Source: Owenia fusiformis
Taxonomy: Eukaryota; Annelida; Polychaeta; Sabellida; Oweniidae
Reading direction: 5' to 3'
Assembly (NCBI GenBank): GCA_903813345.2
Contig: CAIIXF020000012.1
Coordinates: 10,498,432-10,562,431 of the forward strand
Length of the DNA stretch: 64,000 nucleotides
How positions within the stretch are numbered: the stretch's first letter is position 1; the number at the start of each line of letters is the position of its first letter. Positions 24,064-37,000 of this stretch are shown here, piece after piece. The notes beneath the pieces were generated by a model, which saw nothing but the letters and a program-made list of their open reading frames with translations, searched no databases and was not told where the DNA came from. The position numbers and the translations under genes are program-made.

Positions 24064-27000
24064 ATGTCGACTGAAAATAAAGAGGATGCCGGTAGCTATG
24101 TTTCTCCAGCTATTAATTTACCGACATTGGATCAATTGAAGACTATATCAAAAGACCTGGGATTCCAGCTTACAGATGAGGAATTATTGCAACACCGCGG
24201 TGAGTATTTGTGACAATCGAAATGCAAACGGTATTTTGGATGAAACTGAGTTTTTCACATGCAGCTATTTTGACCTACGATGTCTTTCTAGAACATATGA
24301 AAGGTGCTCAGAGGGCATACCAGAGAGTCAGCGAGCTTGTGGAACCAACACTTGAAGTTAAATACCCAAGAACACCTGGTCACCCTCCACATAGGGATGA
24401 TAATCCAAACAATGCATGGTAAGAATTTTCTCAGCCCCCCAGGCTAAATGGATGTTTTTACTTTTTATGTATCACGGCGCGGTGCCCAAACTGTGTGTCT
24501 ACAAGCCGTTTGTTTCGATCACAAACTGCGCGCCTTGCAATATTTGGTAGTTGCAACTTCAACTGCAGCCTGACGTTTTTGCAACAAGTGATTGTATCTC
24601 ACTGGTCAGTGTCATCAACGATGGCGGTCGGGAAGTGTCGATTTCAATATTTTTTAGTTTTCATCGAATTAAATTACTTTATAGTTAACGTAATGCTTTG
24701 ATATTTGTACCTACTTACTTACTATTTTATCTTGCTAGGGTCCAACGTTCGCCCCGTCTAATCTGAAATATTTGATTCACGTTTTTTTAATGATTTATTT
24801 GCACATAGAACTACATGTGTATACATGTTACATGCACATGATCTGCCACTTTGCAGATCTGCATTCTTAGCCACATTTCAAGGAGTTTGTAAAGAAGAAA
24901 GTTGGTTAATTTCTTTGCTACAAGCAAAAGAATAACTCATGTACAAGAATGATAATAGATGTAATGGTGGAAAAAAACACAACACACTTGCACAAATTTC
25001 AAAAAATCTGAAGTTAACCGATATTATACGTCTTCATGTGTTGGTCGTCTCCATGTGTGGGTGGTCTACAAATGGGTAGTCTCCGTGCATGGGTAGGTTA
25101 CAAATGGGTAGTCTCCATGCATGGGTAGGTTACAAATGGATAGTTTTCATTGTGTGGGTAGTCTACAATGGCTTAGTCTTTGTGTGTGTGTGTGTAGTCT
25201 TTCAAATTGGTAGTCTTATAGGTAAAGATTAAAAGGTGGATTGGATCGAGTGGATTGGATTCATGTAAAAGGTGGACTGGATCGGGAATCTTCAAAATAT
25301 AGAATTACTTAGAGACTTTTTTCTATTGATCTCCCTCTGTCAGATTATAATATTCATTTCAGGGTAATATCATTCATAAATCATAAGGCAGACTGCTTTG
25401 AAGAGCCACATTATCTGTGTTTTCAATATAAACAGAACATCGAGTAGATGGGAACATTAACACATCAATTTGAATGATACAGATCTATGTTTATTATGCT
25501 TTACAAAATAAAAAAGTCGATTTACAAGGGAAAGCAGTTGAATACTGATATATACATCAAGTAATTATGTATGTTTTGTTGTTGTTTTGTTTTGTTGTTT
25601 GATTTCTCAAAAGGGACCTGTGGTACAGTAGAGGGAAATTGCTTAGAGGGAAATCGACAGAAAATGTTAATTAGAAATTCCTTATTTTGAAGATTCCCAA
25701 TCCAATCCACCTTTTACATGAATCAAATTCATTCGATCCAATCCACCTTTTAATCTCTACCATCTTATACGTATCTTGTTGTTCCCCATGAAAATAATTG
25801 GATATGTCTTGTGCTTTTAAAGAATTAAAAAACAATGAACATAAGTTGGTGTTTATAGGGCATGGAGAACTGATATACAAGGCGCAAAGGAGGGAAAGCT
25901 GTATGGTCGTACAATTGCTGTCAAGGACAATATCGCAGTTGCTGGTGTACCAATGTCAAACGGTGGTAAAATATTCCAAGGCTTCGTACCTGAATTTGAT
26001 GCAACTGTTGTAACTAGAGTACTAGATGCAGGTTAAAACAGTTTTTCTACAATTTTTCAATATTTTCAATTTCAAAATATTAGTGTTGCAGGTATTCGGC
26101 GTCACAGTTAGGAAATAAAATGTATCTAGCAAATTATAAAAAAGGCTTTAATAGGAAAAGAAACAAATGGATTGGACGACGGTGAACTGTTTTGTCTTCA
26201 GAGAAATTGACGCATCAAACAGAAATATCCACTTTAGAATGAAATAAAGGGAGGGACGCCAGGCTATGATTTGGTGTCTTGCTGGGCTTTTATTGCTTTA
26301 ACATTTTGGATTCACGGTGCATTTCAAAAGGGTTATAATTTCCAATTTTTCGTTCGTTTTAGACAGGAATCTTTGCATTTATAGAAGCCTGGTGCATTGA
26401 ATAGTTTTCAAATTTGATTTTTACCAAATAGACAATAACAATGGACTTCAAAGGTTGTTGAAGAAATGATGAATCTTAAGTTAAAACTCATTAAACATAC
26501 ATGAAACATTTTTGAAGATGATATGTTCTTGAACTAACTTTAAACCACATTTGTCCTTAGGTGGCAGAATTACGGGGAAAAGTCAGTGCGAGGATGTGAC
26601 TTTTTCTGGCAATAGTTTCACGTCTACTCCACCTGTCACCAACCCGGCTGATCCTACCAGATCCTCTGGAGGTTCCAGTTCAGGTTCCGGAGCTTTGGTA
26701 ACTAGAAATACACCACTTGCAATATTATCGAAAATTTAAAAATACATAAAACTTGGAAAGAATACTCGGAAAAATGTTTAACACAATAATGAAAAAATGA
26801 AAAAGCTGACTATTTCTAGGTTGCCAATGGACGAGTAGATTTAGCATTGGGTGGAGACTCAGGAGGGTCGATAAGAATACCAGCAAGCTGGTGTGGAATT
26901 GTCGGCCTCAAACCTACATATGGACTTGTACCATACAGTGGTTCATGTTACTTGGATTGTACCCTTGATCACCTTGGGCCAATGGCTCGAACAGTAGACG

Positions 27001-28980
27001 ATTGTGCCCTGTTACTAGATGTCTTGGCTGGGTATGACGGATTTGATTCAAGGTCATTAACAGGCCGAACAGTTCCAGAATATTCCAAGTTGGTAAGTCT
27101 ACACAGTGAGTCGAATCCATATTAATATGTAAGCGCATGTGCTAATGGGAAAACATCAAAATTGGTTACAGAACACCATCCTCCTTAGAAGGATGTACGA
27201 GTTCTTTGTGAAAAAAAACAGTGTCTAATTCCCCCCGTCTCTCTTCATCAAGTTCCAATCCGAGACCATAAACACCAAGGGACATTTTCATTCATACTGA
27301 AGTCATATATACAACACATATTAAATCATTTCAAATCGATTACCAATACTTAAAACATCAAAATAGTTGTATATACTAGTATTCATAAAAGAGCAGTCAG
27401 TCTCAAATGATGTGGGACAGACAGAATTCAATCTCGAAGTCAACAAGTATCAAAGGGTCAACATCCATCCACGAAGCCGTCGCCATAATCCATTAGACAT
27501 AATATTTTACAATGTTCATCAGGAGAAACTATGGCTGGTTTTGATTCCTATTTCTCCATGTTGAATGAATTTGGTCAATATATTTTCCTTTGTACAGTTG
27601 GCACTTGGAATCGCTGGAATGAAGGTTGGTTTCCTTAAAGAAGGGTTTGAAGGTTGCGAGAATGACGTAGTAGATGTTGTCAAGGCAACAGCTGATGTGC
27701 TTCGTAACGCTGGGGCAACTGTCGAAGATATTTCAATACCCATGCACAAAGACGGTACATAGCTAAAAACCAACTTGTGTTGAACAAACCTTTATTCCTC
27801 AGAATGACAACCAGTATGTCTGGTATTTTATCAGTTCAGCCCATCCCATATTTGCTTCATATACGAATCTCCACCAAGATTAACAATAAAAAGTAAATAA
27901 AATGAAATGAACAAAATTTTATTTCTGTTTTAGCTGCTTGTTTGTTTGCTCCTCTCGGTGGAGGGATATATATCCAGTCCTTTATGGGTAAGAAATAAGT
28001 TTAAGGTTTAAAAAATCAAGATTCATGAATCATAATACACAACTTAATAGTTTTGAAATAATAATTTTGATATGATTAATTGAAAGCCCTTGTTTTAGGA
28101 GGAGGTATGGGCAAGGGATTTTACCCTACCTCAATCACTGACCACTACCGAAAAGCAGTTAAAACAAGGCCCTTTGACTTACCAATAACTCGGCAGGCGA
28201 ATGCGCTTTGGGGTGAATTCACGAAGCGATTTTACGATGGCAAGTTTTATGGAAAAGCCCAAAATCTTTGCAAGGTGCTTACTGATGAATATAACAAAGC
28301 TTTGGAAAAGGTTGATGTTTTGATTATGCCAACGTGCAATTACAAAGCGCCGAAGCTACCAGCAGCATCTCTAGATATAAATGGTGGGTAGATTCACAAG
28401 AAACTAATTCAATTTTATCAAGTTATATATCAGGGGTGGTAAACTAACAAGGGTAGGGGCCCACATATTAAATCAGAAAAAATATTCGAGCCACTAAAAA
28501 CAAAAATTTGGCCCGAAGTTTGAAAATTTAAGGCTCAACTTCTTGATAATTAAAATAAATTAGGCCCATTATGCCCAAAGAGGCTCATTGATTGGGGCCC
28601 TAAATGCTTTGGGGCGTATATTGTATTAATTTTCATAGCACATTTCGAATAAACGTGTTGGATATCATAAGGTAGCTTTCTTTTGACTTCACTTTTTAGA
28701 AGAAAGCTTTAAGTTTTAAGTTCTTTAAATTTTAACCAGGTTTAACAATCGAAACAGAAAATACTACTTTCATGTTTGTGTTATAGAGTTACTGACAGAA
28801 GGATTCGGTATGCTAAAGAACACAGTTCCTTCAAACTGCACAGGTCATCCCTCGATCTCGGTGAATGCCGGCTTCTCAGAGGGGCTACCAGTTGGTGCAA
28901 TGATAACAGGACGACACCATGAAGACGCCACTGTCCTGCGAGTAGCCAAGTCCTTGGAGAGTGGACCGAGTCTGTCTTAG
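24064..28980 (+). CDS. Amidase-signature hydrolase, copy C (nine exons, 511 aa, intact)
   Basis: Exons: 24064-24199, 24292-24418, 25859-26031, 26561-26697, 26820-27092, 27598-27754, 27934-27987, 28099-28383 and 28787-28980 (TAG). All GT-AG; the summed length of 1536 nt keeps frame. About 110 N-terminal residues ([10 protein letters not shown]..., no signal peptide) precede the AS core. Catalytic residues by AS-family alignment are Lys110 ([12 protein letters not shown]), cis-Ser184 (GGSSSG) and nucleophile Ser208 ([11 protein letters not shown]). The 24-residue Ser-Ser spacing equals that of FAAH. The C-terminal [16 protein letters not shown] block is as in bacterial enantioselective amidases. 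Probable cytosolic amide hydrolase, substrate unknown. Exons 1-7 resemble A/E, whereas the end of exon 8 (PAASLDING) and exon 9 (NCTGHP) resemble B/D, so the gene looks mosaic. Confidence 0.92.
25025..25200. repeat. Minisatellite in intron 2 of copy C
   Basis: Four to five imperfect units of about 38 bp, each with GGGTAGTCTCC, ATGCATGGGTAGG and TTACAAATG. They grade into GGTAGTCTACAA and a short GT run near 25180. Confidence 0.75.
25221..25761 (+). mobile_element. MITE in intron 2 of copy C (GGTGGATTGGATC family)
   Basis: Inverted ends of about 80 bp (25221-25303 and 25675-25761) contain GGTAAAGATTAAAAGG and repeated GTGGATTGGAT words, ending with AATCTTCAAAATA. A 7-bp duplication, TCTTATA, flanks it (25214-25220 and 25763-25769, one extra base on the right). 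A second copy in the opposite orientation lies in intron 2 of copy E. No ORF, so non-autonomous. The superfamily is unknown. Confidence 0.75.
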
Positions 28981-29265
28981 ACTGAATTGGCGTTCAAAAT
29001 AAGTCTGCTAAAACATGTTTGTAGGATCGCAACATATTGTGGCGTATCCTTTCAAAGTGGAAGCGTGCTGCCAAAGCTTAAGATGGAATGGAAGGGGGTT
29101 TACATATCGCTGGATGTAGAACACAGTATTTCAAACAAAAGCAAAGTTTACGGTTCACAATGAGTCTATTTTAATAAACAAAAGTTACTTACAAACGAAA
29201 GGTGTGTGTCAACTGTTGGTTACATGAACAAAGTCTGCCAGTCTGAACAAAATGCGTCACTTATG

Positions 29266-29350
29266 TAGCCGAAAACCGTCATTTGATTGGTCCATTATTT
29301 AAGCGTGACAAACACCCAAACAATTGACGGAATCCGTCCAAAATCATCAC
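29266..29350 (+). repeat. Direct repeat, unit 1
   Basis: TAGCCGAAAACCGTCAT...GATTGGTCCATTATTTAAG...CAATTGACGGAATCCGTCC recurs at 29929. Each unit is internally self-complementary (CCGTCA ... TGACGG), giving a small foldback. Confidence 0.7.
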
Positions 29351-29928
29351 ATCACCCCGATCTACAGGTATTTTGAAAGCTCGTCTCGAGCGTAATATAG
29401 ACGTAAGATGACTGTAATATCAAATGAATTCAGTACAATAAAATCGTAACTAAATAATATATATTGAATCTCTGAATGTCCTCAATATAAAGCAAATGTT
29501 CATAATCAGCAGCCGCTGTAGCTTAATGAAAAAGTCCATTTCCATTGTTGGCTACGGAAGTGGGAGGAATGCCCTCAGGGACGACTTAGTAATATTGGGG
29601 TCCGTCTGTGTCTTTGTCGACTCATGGTTTGAATAGGTGGTGATGTTACCATGGAACGAAGTGCATAATGAGTATATGGTTCCATCCTTAAATTCGACCC
29701 GTTCCGTTTTATTAATAAGATATCCTCCACAGGGACTAGGTCGAATTTTCTGTTAATATGGCGTCATTCTGCCTTTTATTCTGTCCTATAGCCTTTGTTA
29801 TGTCCTTAGCTTTCCGTCTCATTTGAGACTGTTCTCCTCACCCTTGTTCGCCACTGTCCCTACATTACAGTTAACATTATGTACGTTTCTTAAGTGCTTT
29901 TCATAGTCACTATGGCGAGATACATATA

Positions 29929-30018
29929 TAGCCGAAAACCGTCATCAGATTGGTCCATTATTTAAGCGTGACGAACACCCAAACAATTGACGGAATCCGT
30001 CCAAGACGAAAATCGTCA
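29929..30018 (+). repeat. Direct repeat, unit 2
   Basis: About 85 bp nearly identical to 29266-29350, in the same orientation and 660 bp downstream. These may be two copies of a very short MITE or the ends of a larger decayed element. Confidence 0.7.
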
Positions 30019-30074
30019 CAATATACAAAGGTTTTGCATCTAAAATATGAATGTACTTTCCTCATATTGTACAG

Positions 30075-30315
30075 TGGTGGACGACGCAAGACAGAGTTAA
30101 ACATATAGTCCTTTACTGTTCATCAGCTAATGACTTGCGTGACAAATATTTTTTATGAAATAGTTGACATTTTAAACCCAAAAGATTCAGTCGATAGTTA
30201 TGAAGATATTATTGTTGAAACATTATGTGGTATCACAGATGCTCTTGTGAATTGCGAAGTAAGCATTTGGGATAAATGTATCACAAACTGTGCAATCAAT
30301 ATAGCAAAATTATAA
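30075..30315 (+). pseudogene. Possible C-terminal remnant of a LINE ORF2
   Basis: One frame reads HIVLYCSSANDLRDKYF (about 30095-30150), like the end of the CCHC-type motif that closes L1/I-type ORF2 proteins (compare HFLFYCEVYKDLREKYF at 46585-46530 on the minus strand in this window). A frame change then leads to YEIVDILNPKDSVDS... up to a stop at 30315. The similarity is short, so this is tentative. Confidence 0.4.
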
Positions 30316-30941
30316 AAAAAATATTGCAACCCTCAACCTAAGTGAAACAACACTATTATTGTATTATATTATTGTATTGTATACCGACATACAATGTGCC
30401 ATAACAAATGCTTAATGACTTTTAAATGTATTTCAGTATAAAACACGTGCATATACGTTAAACCAAAACAAACTAAATAACGAACAAAAATGCAAACAAT
30501 GAATAGAAATACTCAAGTTGCAACCATAAACACGTATTTTACAAAAACAAAAGAACAATTTAACGAAAAAACATTGTAAAATACTAATAATGAAGTAGAA
30601 AAAATTCCATTGTAGAACAACAGAATTTGAATACATTTGAAAAGATCAATTATCGCCGAACATGAATATGTCCGAACCTGAATATGTCCAAGTTAAGTGA
30701 GGATACGTTTTTGAATTCCACTTTCTTTTTAGAGATCAAAAAATGATGATAGATTCCGGGTGGCAGGGTCCCTACATTAAAAATTATCTAGAAAAATACA
30801 TAAGATAAATCATTTCTCCATGAAATTAATACACAAAGTAGTTAGGTCGTTGGTCTTTATTATTGGATGTCATTTTATCATAAACCAACGAAATAAGAGC
30901 AGGGCGTCCAAGACATTTGGATCACCCCTCGTATCTACATG
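30316..30941. other. AT-rich spacer upstream of copy D
   Basis: From about 30650 the sequence (CCGAACATGAATATGTCC, TTTTTGAATTCC, TTTCTTTTTAGA) resembles the region at 44270-44340, showing that the duplicated unit includes at least 350 bp upstream of exon 1. No gene is seen. Confidence 0.45.
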
Positions 30942-31042
30942 AATGTCGACATGACATTAGCGCTTAGGCCCCGACCTCGAGGTGTAAATTATTACCAACA
31001 GGCTTCATAAACGCTACTTACATACATTTACTTTATTTCACC
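30942..31042 (+). promoter_or_regulatory. Putative promoter/leader of copy D
   Basis: AATGTCGACATGACATTAGC and GACCTCGAGGTGTAAATTATT are almost identical to the block before copy E (54213-54270) and the remnant at 44501-44555. It ends with TTTCACC before ATG. No TATA box is obvious. Promoter function is an inference from conservation and position. Confidence 0.5.
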
Positions 31043-34000
31043 ATGTCGACTGAAAATAAAGACGCCGGCATCTACGTTTCTCCAGCTATTAATCTACCGA
31101 CGTTGGATCAATTGAAGACTATATCAAAAGACCTGGGATTCCAGCTTACAGATGAGGAATTATTGCAACACCGCGGTGAGTATTTGTGACAATCGAAAGG
31201 CAAGCAGTACTTTTAATGAAACCGAGTTATTCACATGCAGTTATTTTGACCTACAATGTCTTTCTAGAACATATGAAAGGTGCTCAGAAGGCATATCAGA
31301 GAGTCAGTGAGCTTGTGGAGCCAACACTTGAAGTTAAATACCCAAGAACACCCGGACATCGTCCAGATAAAGATGATAATCCAAACAATGCATGGTAAAT
31401 TAAGTTGACGTTTTTCTATGCAAGATTCACTGCCATGACTTCACACATTGCCACTCAGAGACATGATATATGACATGATATATTCCAGCCAATCTGAACA
31501 GGGTGTTTGATCAATATTCCTTTTGCCAGTGATGTTCTCATTATACAACGATGAATATAGATATGTTTGTATTTTGTTTTACTTTGAAAAATTAATTTAG
31601 AGGTTAGACGATTTATCGCCTGTATATATTTTCTCAGAAAAATACATCCCTTCCATAAGTCTAGTAACCGAAAATCTCTTCTGGATCTCCTGTGTACGCC
31701 TGTATACAGTATATCTTTGGCTATTAAAAATCATCAAAGTCATACATTTCCGAACTACAGGGTGGACAAATAAAAATGAGACACTCACATATATTATATT
31801 TTAAAGAGCAGATATGAACCAAATGTCATGGAAATTAAAGAATATAAAGTTTGAACATCCCTGCTCATAGTATGTAAAATGTCAAATCAAACAATGCAAG
31901 TTTTGATCATTTTTTCCCCTAAGAAAAAAATGTGTGATGTATAACCTTGAAAAACAGCTTTTGAAATCGCAGATATTTCATGATTTCTATAATTTTAAAT
32001 ATAATTCTTCATTTATCATTATTTTTCCATCGTTTTGCTCAAATCCAACCAAATTAACATTCTTGTTTGTAACCTAGACAATATCTTTTCGAGTGAGCAA
32101 TATATTTCTTTCACTGCAGTACAACTTTGTGAGGTATTGTGCCTTCTTATTCAGAATGTATTTGTTAAGTTTGGAAATACAATTTTACGTCAGAATGTGG
32201 GTATACCAATTACCAATGTGTACAGATTGGGCTCCCCTTTCAGCAGATCTTTTTCTATTTTCATATGATAATGAAGGATAAAGCTAAATTTCAAATTAAT
32301 TAAAGGAACAAAATTCGTAAATGAAATCTCAATTTTGATCTTCATAGTATTTCCAATGGATTATAATTACCCGATCTACTATTGTAATGCTTAATGTTTA
32401 GGGAAACGTCAAACACGTCTGTGTTAGGCTTTGCTTGCAAAGAGTTCAATTTTTAGAAGCAGATGTATGTGTGATACCCTCTTACCCACCGTCATTATTG
32501 TAAAATGAGTAAACTTTAATATGTATTGAATGTACTGCTTGAACTGAAGTAAAAATCCATTAAAAAAATAATAATAATTACCCGATCTTTTATTTCACAC
32601 CAAAAACAGCTCAAACAGATCACATCAGAGTTGACACTAGATCATGACAAAATATTTTCGATCCATCAATTTATACAAGGCTTCCGGTTGACATATTTAT
32701 GGGTGGGTAAGGGGGTTGGGTGAATCCTCATGCAAGTTCGTTAGTGTTTGATCTGTAATGTCGACGATGGAACATGACCCACTGTTGCTGAAAAACTCAT
32801 CAGTTAAAGGATTCAAAATTGGTGAACATAATTTGGTGTTTATAGGGCATGGAGAACTGATATACAAGGCGCAAAGGAAGGCAAACTGTTTGGTCGTACA
32901 ATTGCTATCAAAGATAACATCGCAGTTGCTGGGATCCCAATGTCAAACGGTGGTAAAATATTCCAAGGCTTCGTACCTGGATTTGATGCAACTGTCGTGA
33001 CTAGAGTACTAGATGCAGGTATCTAAAAAGTCAATATTTTCGTTTTTAACAAATTAAGTTTTGGGACTGAGGTTTCGCATTGGGAGATAAAACATGTAGG
33101 AAATAAAGAAGACTGACCTACTCTGTGATGGGTTATGTGTGTCCAACATATTTCTTTAGGTGGTAGAATCACAGGCAAGAGTCAATGCGAAGATGTGACT
33201 TTTGATGGCAATAGTTTTTCATCCACTCCACCTGTCACAAACCCAGCCGATCCTACACGATCCTCGGGAGGTTCTAGTTCTGGTTCAGCAGCCTTGGTAA
33301 GGAAGAATACAAGCCCAGTATTAATATCGAGAATTTGAAAAAATGAAACTTGAAAAAGCAGTACTCATCAGAGAGAAACTAACATTTCACACTAATGAAA
33401 TGATATTGAAACCAATGACTTTTCAGCTTGCCAATGGACAAGTGGATCTATCATTGGGCAGCGACACAGCAGGCTCGATAAGATCGCCTGCAAGCTGGTG
33501 TGGTATTGTCGGCCTCAAACCTACACATGGACTTATACCATACAGTGGTTCATGCTTCATAGAAAGTACACTTGATCACCTGGGTCCAATGGCTCGAACA
33601 GTGGACGACTGCGCTTTGTTACTCGAGGTCTTGGCTGGATATGATGGTTTTGATTCAATGTCATTAACAGGTCGAGCAGTTCCAGAATATTCGAACTTAG
33701 TAAGTAAGGCAGTTCAGGTTATTGTTACAATACAATGCTTATGGGCAATACAAACTCAAGGTTACGGACATGTGCAAAAGTTCAATCCAAGTTTCTAACA
33801 GATCCGTCAGGCATCGATCCATCAGGAAAACCTTTTACAAGAGATAAATCAGTTAATTGCAGGTCAATATATTCCAAAAACATTCTATTTATTTTAATTG
33901 AGAATACATGTAAGAAGAGAAGAACAATTATTTTCCCATGTATTGATTTAATAATTCAATGCCAATGTCAAATGTACGTAATTCACTCTACTATACCTTG

Positions 34001-37000
34001 CATTTGGTGTTCATGAGCAAGCCATTTGGCGTATTAGTAATGATTATGTTATTTGTTTTTATTTAACAGGATCTTAAGAGGTTCTGGACAAATCATTTGA
34101 TTCTGGACTTGTCATATTTTTTTTTCAACGAAATCACATCCAAGGGTTGAATTTTTATTAGCTATTTAGAGAGTGAGTCCTGCCTAGTATTAATTTCAAT
34201 AAAAAAGTTAAAATAGAACCCTATTTGAGAGTCAATCTAATACTTACATTACATTGATAAATTAAGGCAAATCCTGAAATATTTTTAAAGTGCATTTTTT
34301 TATGAAATATTATCCAGCAAGTATTTAAATGAAACGGTCTTATTTAAATACAAATCATAACATGATATTTTTCATGAAACATTTTTCAATGAAATTCAAT
34401 TGAAGGGTCAAGATAAAACGAGCTAATTTAGGTGAAAACCCTTACATGATGATGTGTTTTCATAACTTCTTTCATAAAATTCCATCAAGGGGTGAAGATA
34501 AAATGATCGAATTTAAGTGATTTAAGGATCACGAGAATATGTTTTCTTTGATATTTTCTATGAAATCCCATCCAATGGTCAAGGTAAAATTTTGATTTTG
34601 ATTTTGATTTGGTCACGTGTTCGAAAGATCCATATAAGGCCCATAGAACCATATAGGAACGTCATTTTGAATGTCACGTGATATATCCATATAAGGCTTT
34701 TAGAACCATTTATGGAAAGATGAGGGAAGCCCCTGACACCTGTTTCACGATTTTTATGCACTTCATTATTGTACCGAAGTTTGCCGATTCGATTCGTCGT
34801 ATTTCGGAATCCTGGTGACAATTTTATACTCCATTGGAGTATTTTTGACCTACTTCTTATGACGGAAATTCCCGAACCTTGTTCGGATTAATCCGGATTT
34901 TCTGACCTACCTTATCTACCGAGATTTCACGAGTTAACATTCGTCTCATTCCGGAATCCTGGTGACAATTTTATACTCCATTGGAGTATTTTTGATCTAC
35001 TTTTTCTGGATTTTGCCCTACTTATTATATCTTGACAACAAGCAAATCAAAAAGTTCGACATGAACGGGTCTCGATCAACTAACCTAGACTATGGAAGCC
35101 AGGCACGCTAACCATTAGGCCAACGAGCTACCGATATGAAAGAACAAAAGTATTATATATTTATACCGAGCGTCAATTCAAAATGATCCTCACTTTTGTC
35201 TCCACTTAAATACGACTCGTCAGTTGTATCCAGAATAGTAGAACGCCTATGGCGCTAGTGAATAACCAAGTCCCAGGTGAGTGGTTCGTATCCCTCCGTG
35301 ATATACTATTTTTGTTTTATTAAATACGACAGAAAGGAGCAAGGTGTAGGTTGAAAACAAGACGTTAGTTTGTTTCAAAACAGTTTGGAAACATTAATCT
35401 CTGGAACATTATTTTTTCAACACTGATACAAATTTCCCTGACATTTCCCTGACATGTCTACCGTTTCAAAATTCCCGGTCATCTTTGGCCCTTTTGACCT
35501 AATTTTAAAATTACCTGACATTTCCAGCACTTGGAAAATCAAGTCAATTTCCCTGACATTTCCAGGTGTGTATGAACCCTGGAAATATCCCACTGGCTCG
35601 CCCTATGAATCGCTAGCACAGATTGGATTGATTAGTGTTTCAAAATGGTGGACGAAGTGTTTGATTAGATAATTTACATATTAAGCTTCTTAAAGGGGCA
35701 ACAAGGCCTGTACATAGAAAATTCGAAATTTTTCACATTTTCTGAATTTTTAGGGCAACATTTGGCTTTAACATCTTTTTTTATACATTTTTCCTTAAAA
35801 TGTATGGATAAACAATAAAATTTCAGCATTAAGCAGTGCAAATTCAGTTCAAAGCTTCTATAAAGGGAGTCCAACTTATAGATTTTGAAAATCCGACTCG
35901 TTTGAAGAAGAATATCAGCAGCTTAAATCACGCCTTGTGATCATACAAAATGGATGGAGGGGGGGGGGGGGTAGGCGATTTCTGCAAGAAAACTCAACAA
36001 ATTTGGAAGATTTATTTTTTTCATTGCCAAATGAATAGGCGCAGTGCATGGCAAAATATGTAAGGTCTTCTAGTATTTTTTGAACTGATACGCTTCTAAG
36101 ATATGAGATCTATTATAAAAGGCGCATCATCATCATCATCATCATCAACATGCAAAAGTCAATGTTTTTGCTATAAATCAGGCAACAATGGTCTACACGA
36201 CCTGTAATAAATAGGTATGAGGGGCGTTATTAGAGAATTTTCGTTATAAGTTTTTTAAAAACTTATACGTATACTTATATTTATAAACCCAATAAACAAG
36301 GTGTTTCATAATTTCCTAATTCGTCGGGAAATATCTCCTAGGACGGTAATAAAAAGGGCCAATGGCATACCATCCGTACCCCCTTGATGTAAAGCATGTT
36401 TAGTTGTGTCATATGTGTTTTCTAGAATCAAATAGGCATATATAGCACACGGGTTTTACAGATTTATCTACTCTCAAATATATTTTTTGTAGATGATCGT
36501 TTTGAATCACCTTGTAGAAATAACGAAGGGAGAATTAGTTCAGCTAATGAATGAGTCGAGCTATTTGATTGGATACTATGCCTATTCAGCCGATTAATTT
36601 TAATAAGCCATTCTGGTCAGTAGGTCCACACATATACTATGCGGAGATCCAACTCTGTACGTTTATAATCTGCGTATAAAGGCCCTTTTATACGTAAAAA
36701 CTTAAAAATTGACCTTATAATTTCATGAGAACTTTGAAATGATCGACTCGTTCGTGTAGTGATTCACTTTAAAGGGTCTTGTTTATCGTACACTACAAGG
36801 ACCCGTCAACTAGAATTTAGTTTATCGTGTTCATAATTGACACTAGCAAAGGACATTGTATTCGCAGTCCCTAGTTGATGATGAAGCTTGACTATATCGG
36901 GAATAGTTATGCCCCACTTGGTACAGATTATGAAAATCAATTTGAATTGATTTTAGTTCGACAAGACCCTTTAAACTATAAGTATACGTATACGTTTTTG

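Larger units (their letters stand above)
28981..30074. other. Intergenic spacer C-D with direct repeats
   Basis: No gene is seen. It holds the likely 3' UTR of C, the two direct repeats listed separately, and otherwise unremarkable sequence. Confidence 0.5.

Noticed and set aside
25025-25200. CRISPR-like array
   Set aside because: The repeats are imperfect and contiguous with no unique spacers, in an intron of an animal gene; it is a minisatellite.
29266-30018. Solo LTR pair of a retrovirus-like element
   Set aside because: The repeats are only about 85 bp and nothing between them resembles gag, protease or polymerase, nor are TG...CA ends present.
33735-34016. ORF after exon 5 of copy D as a coding extension
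   Set aside because: The GTAAGT donor at 33700 matches those of the other copies and the following sequence shows no similarity to the enzyme family.
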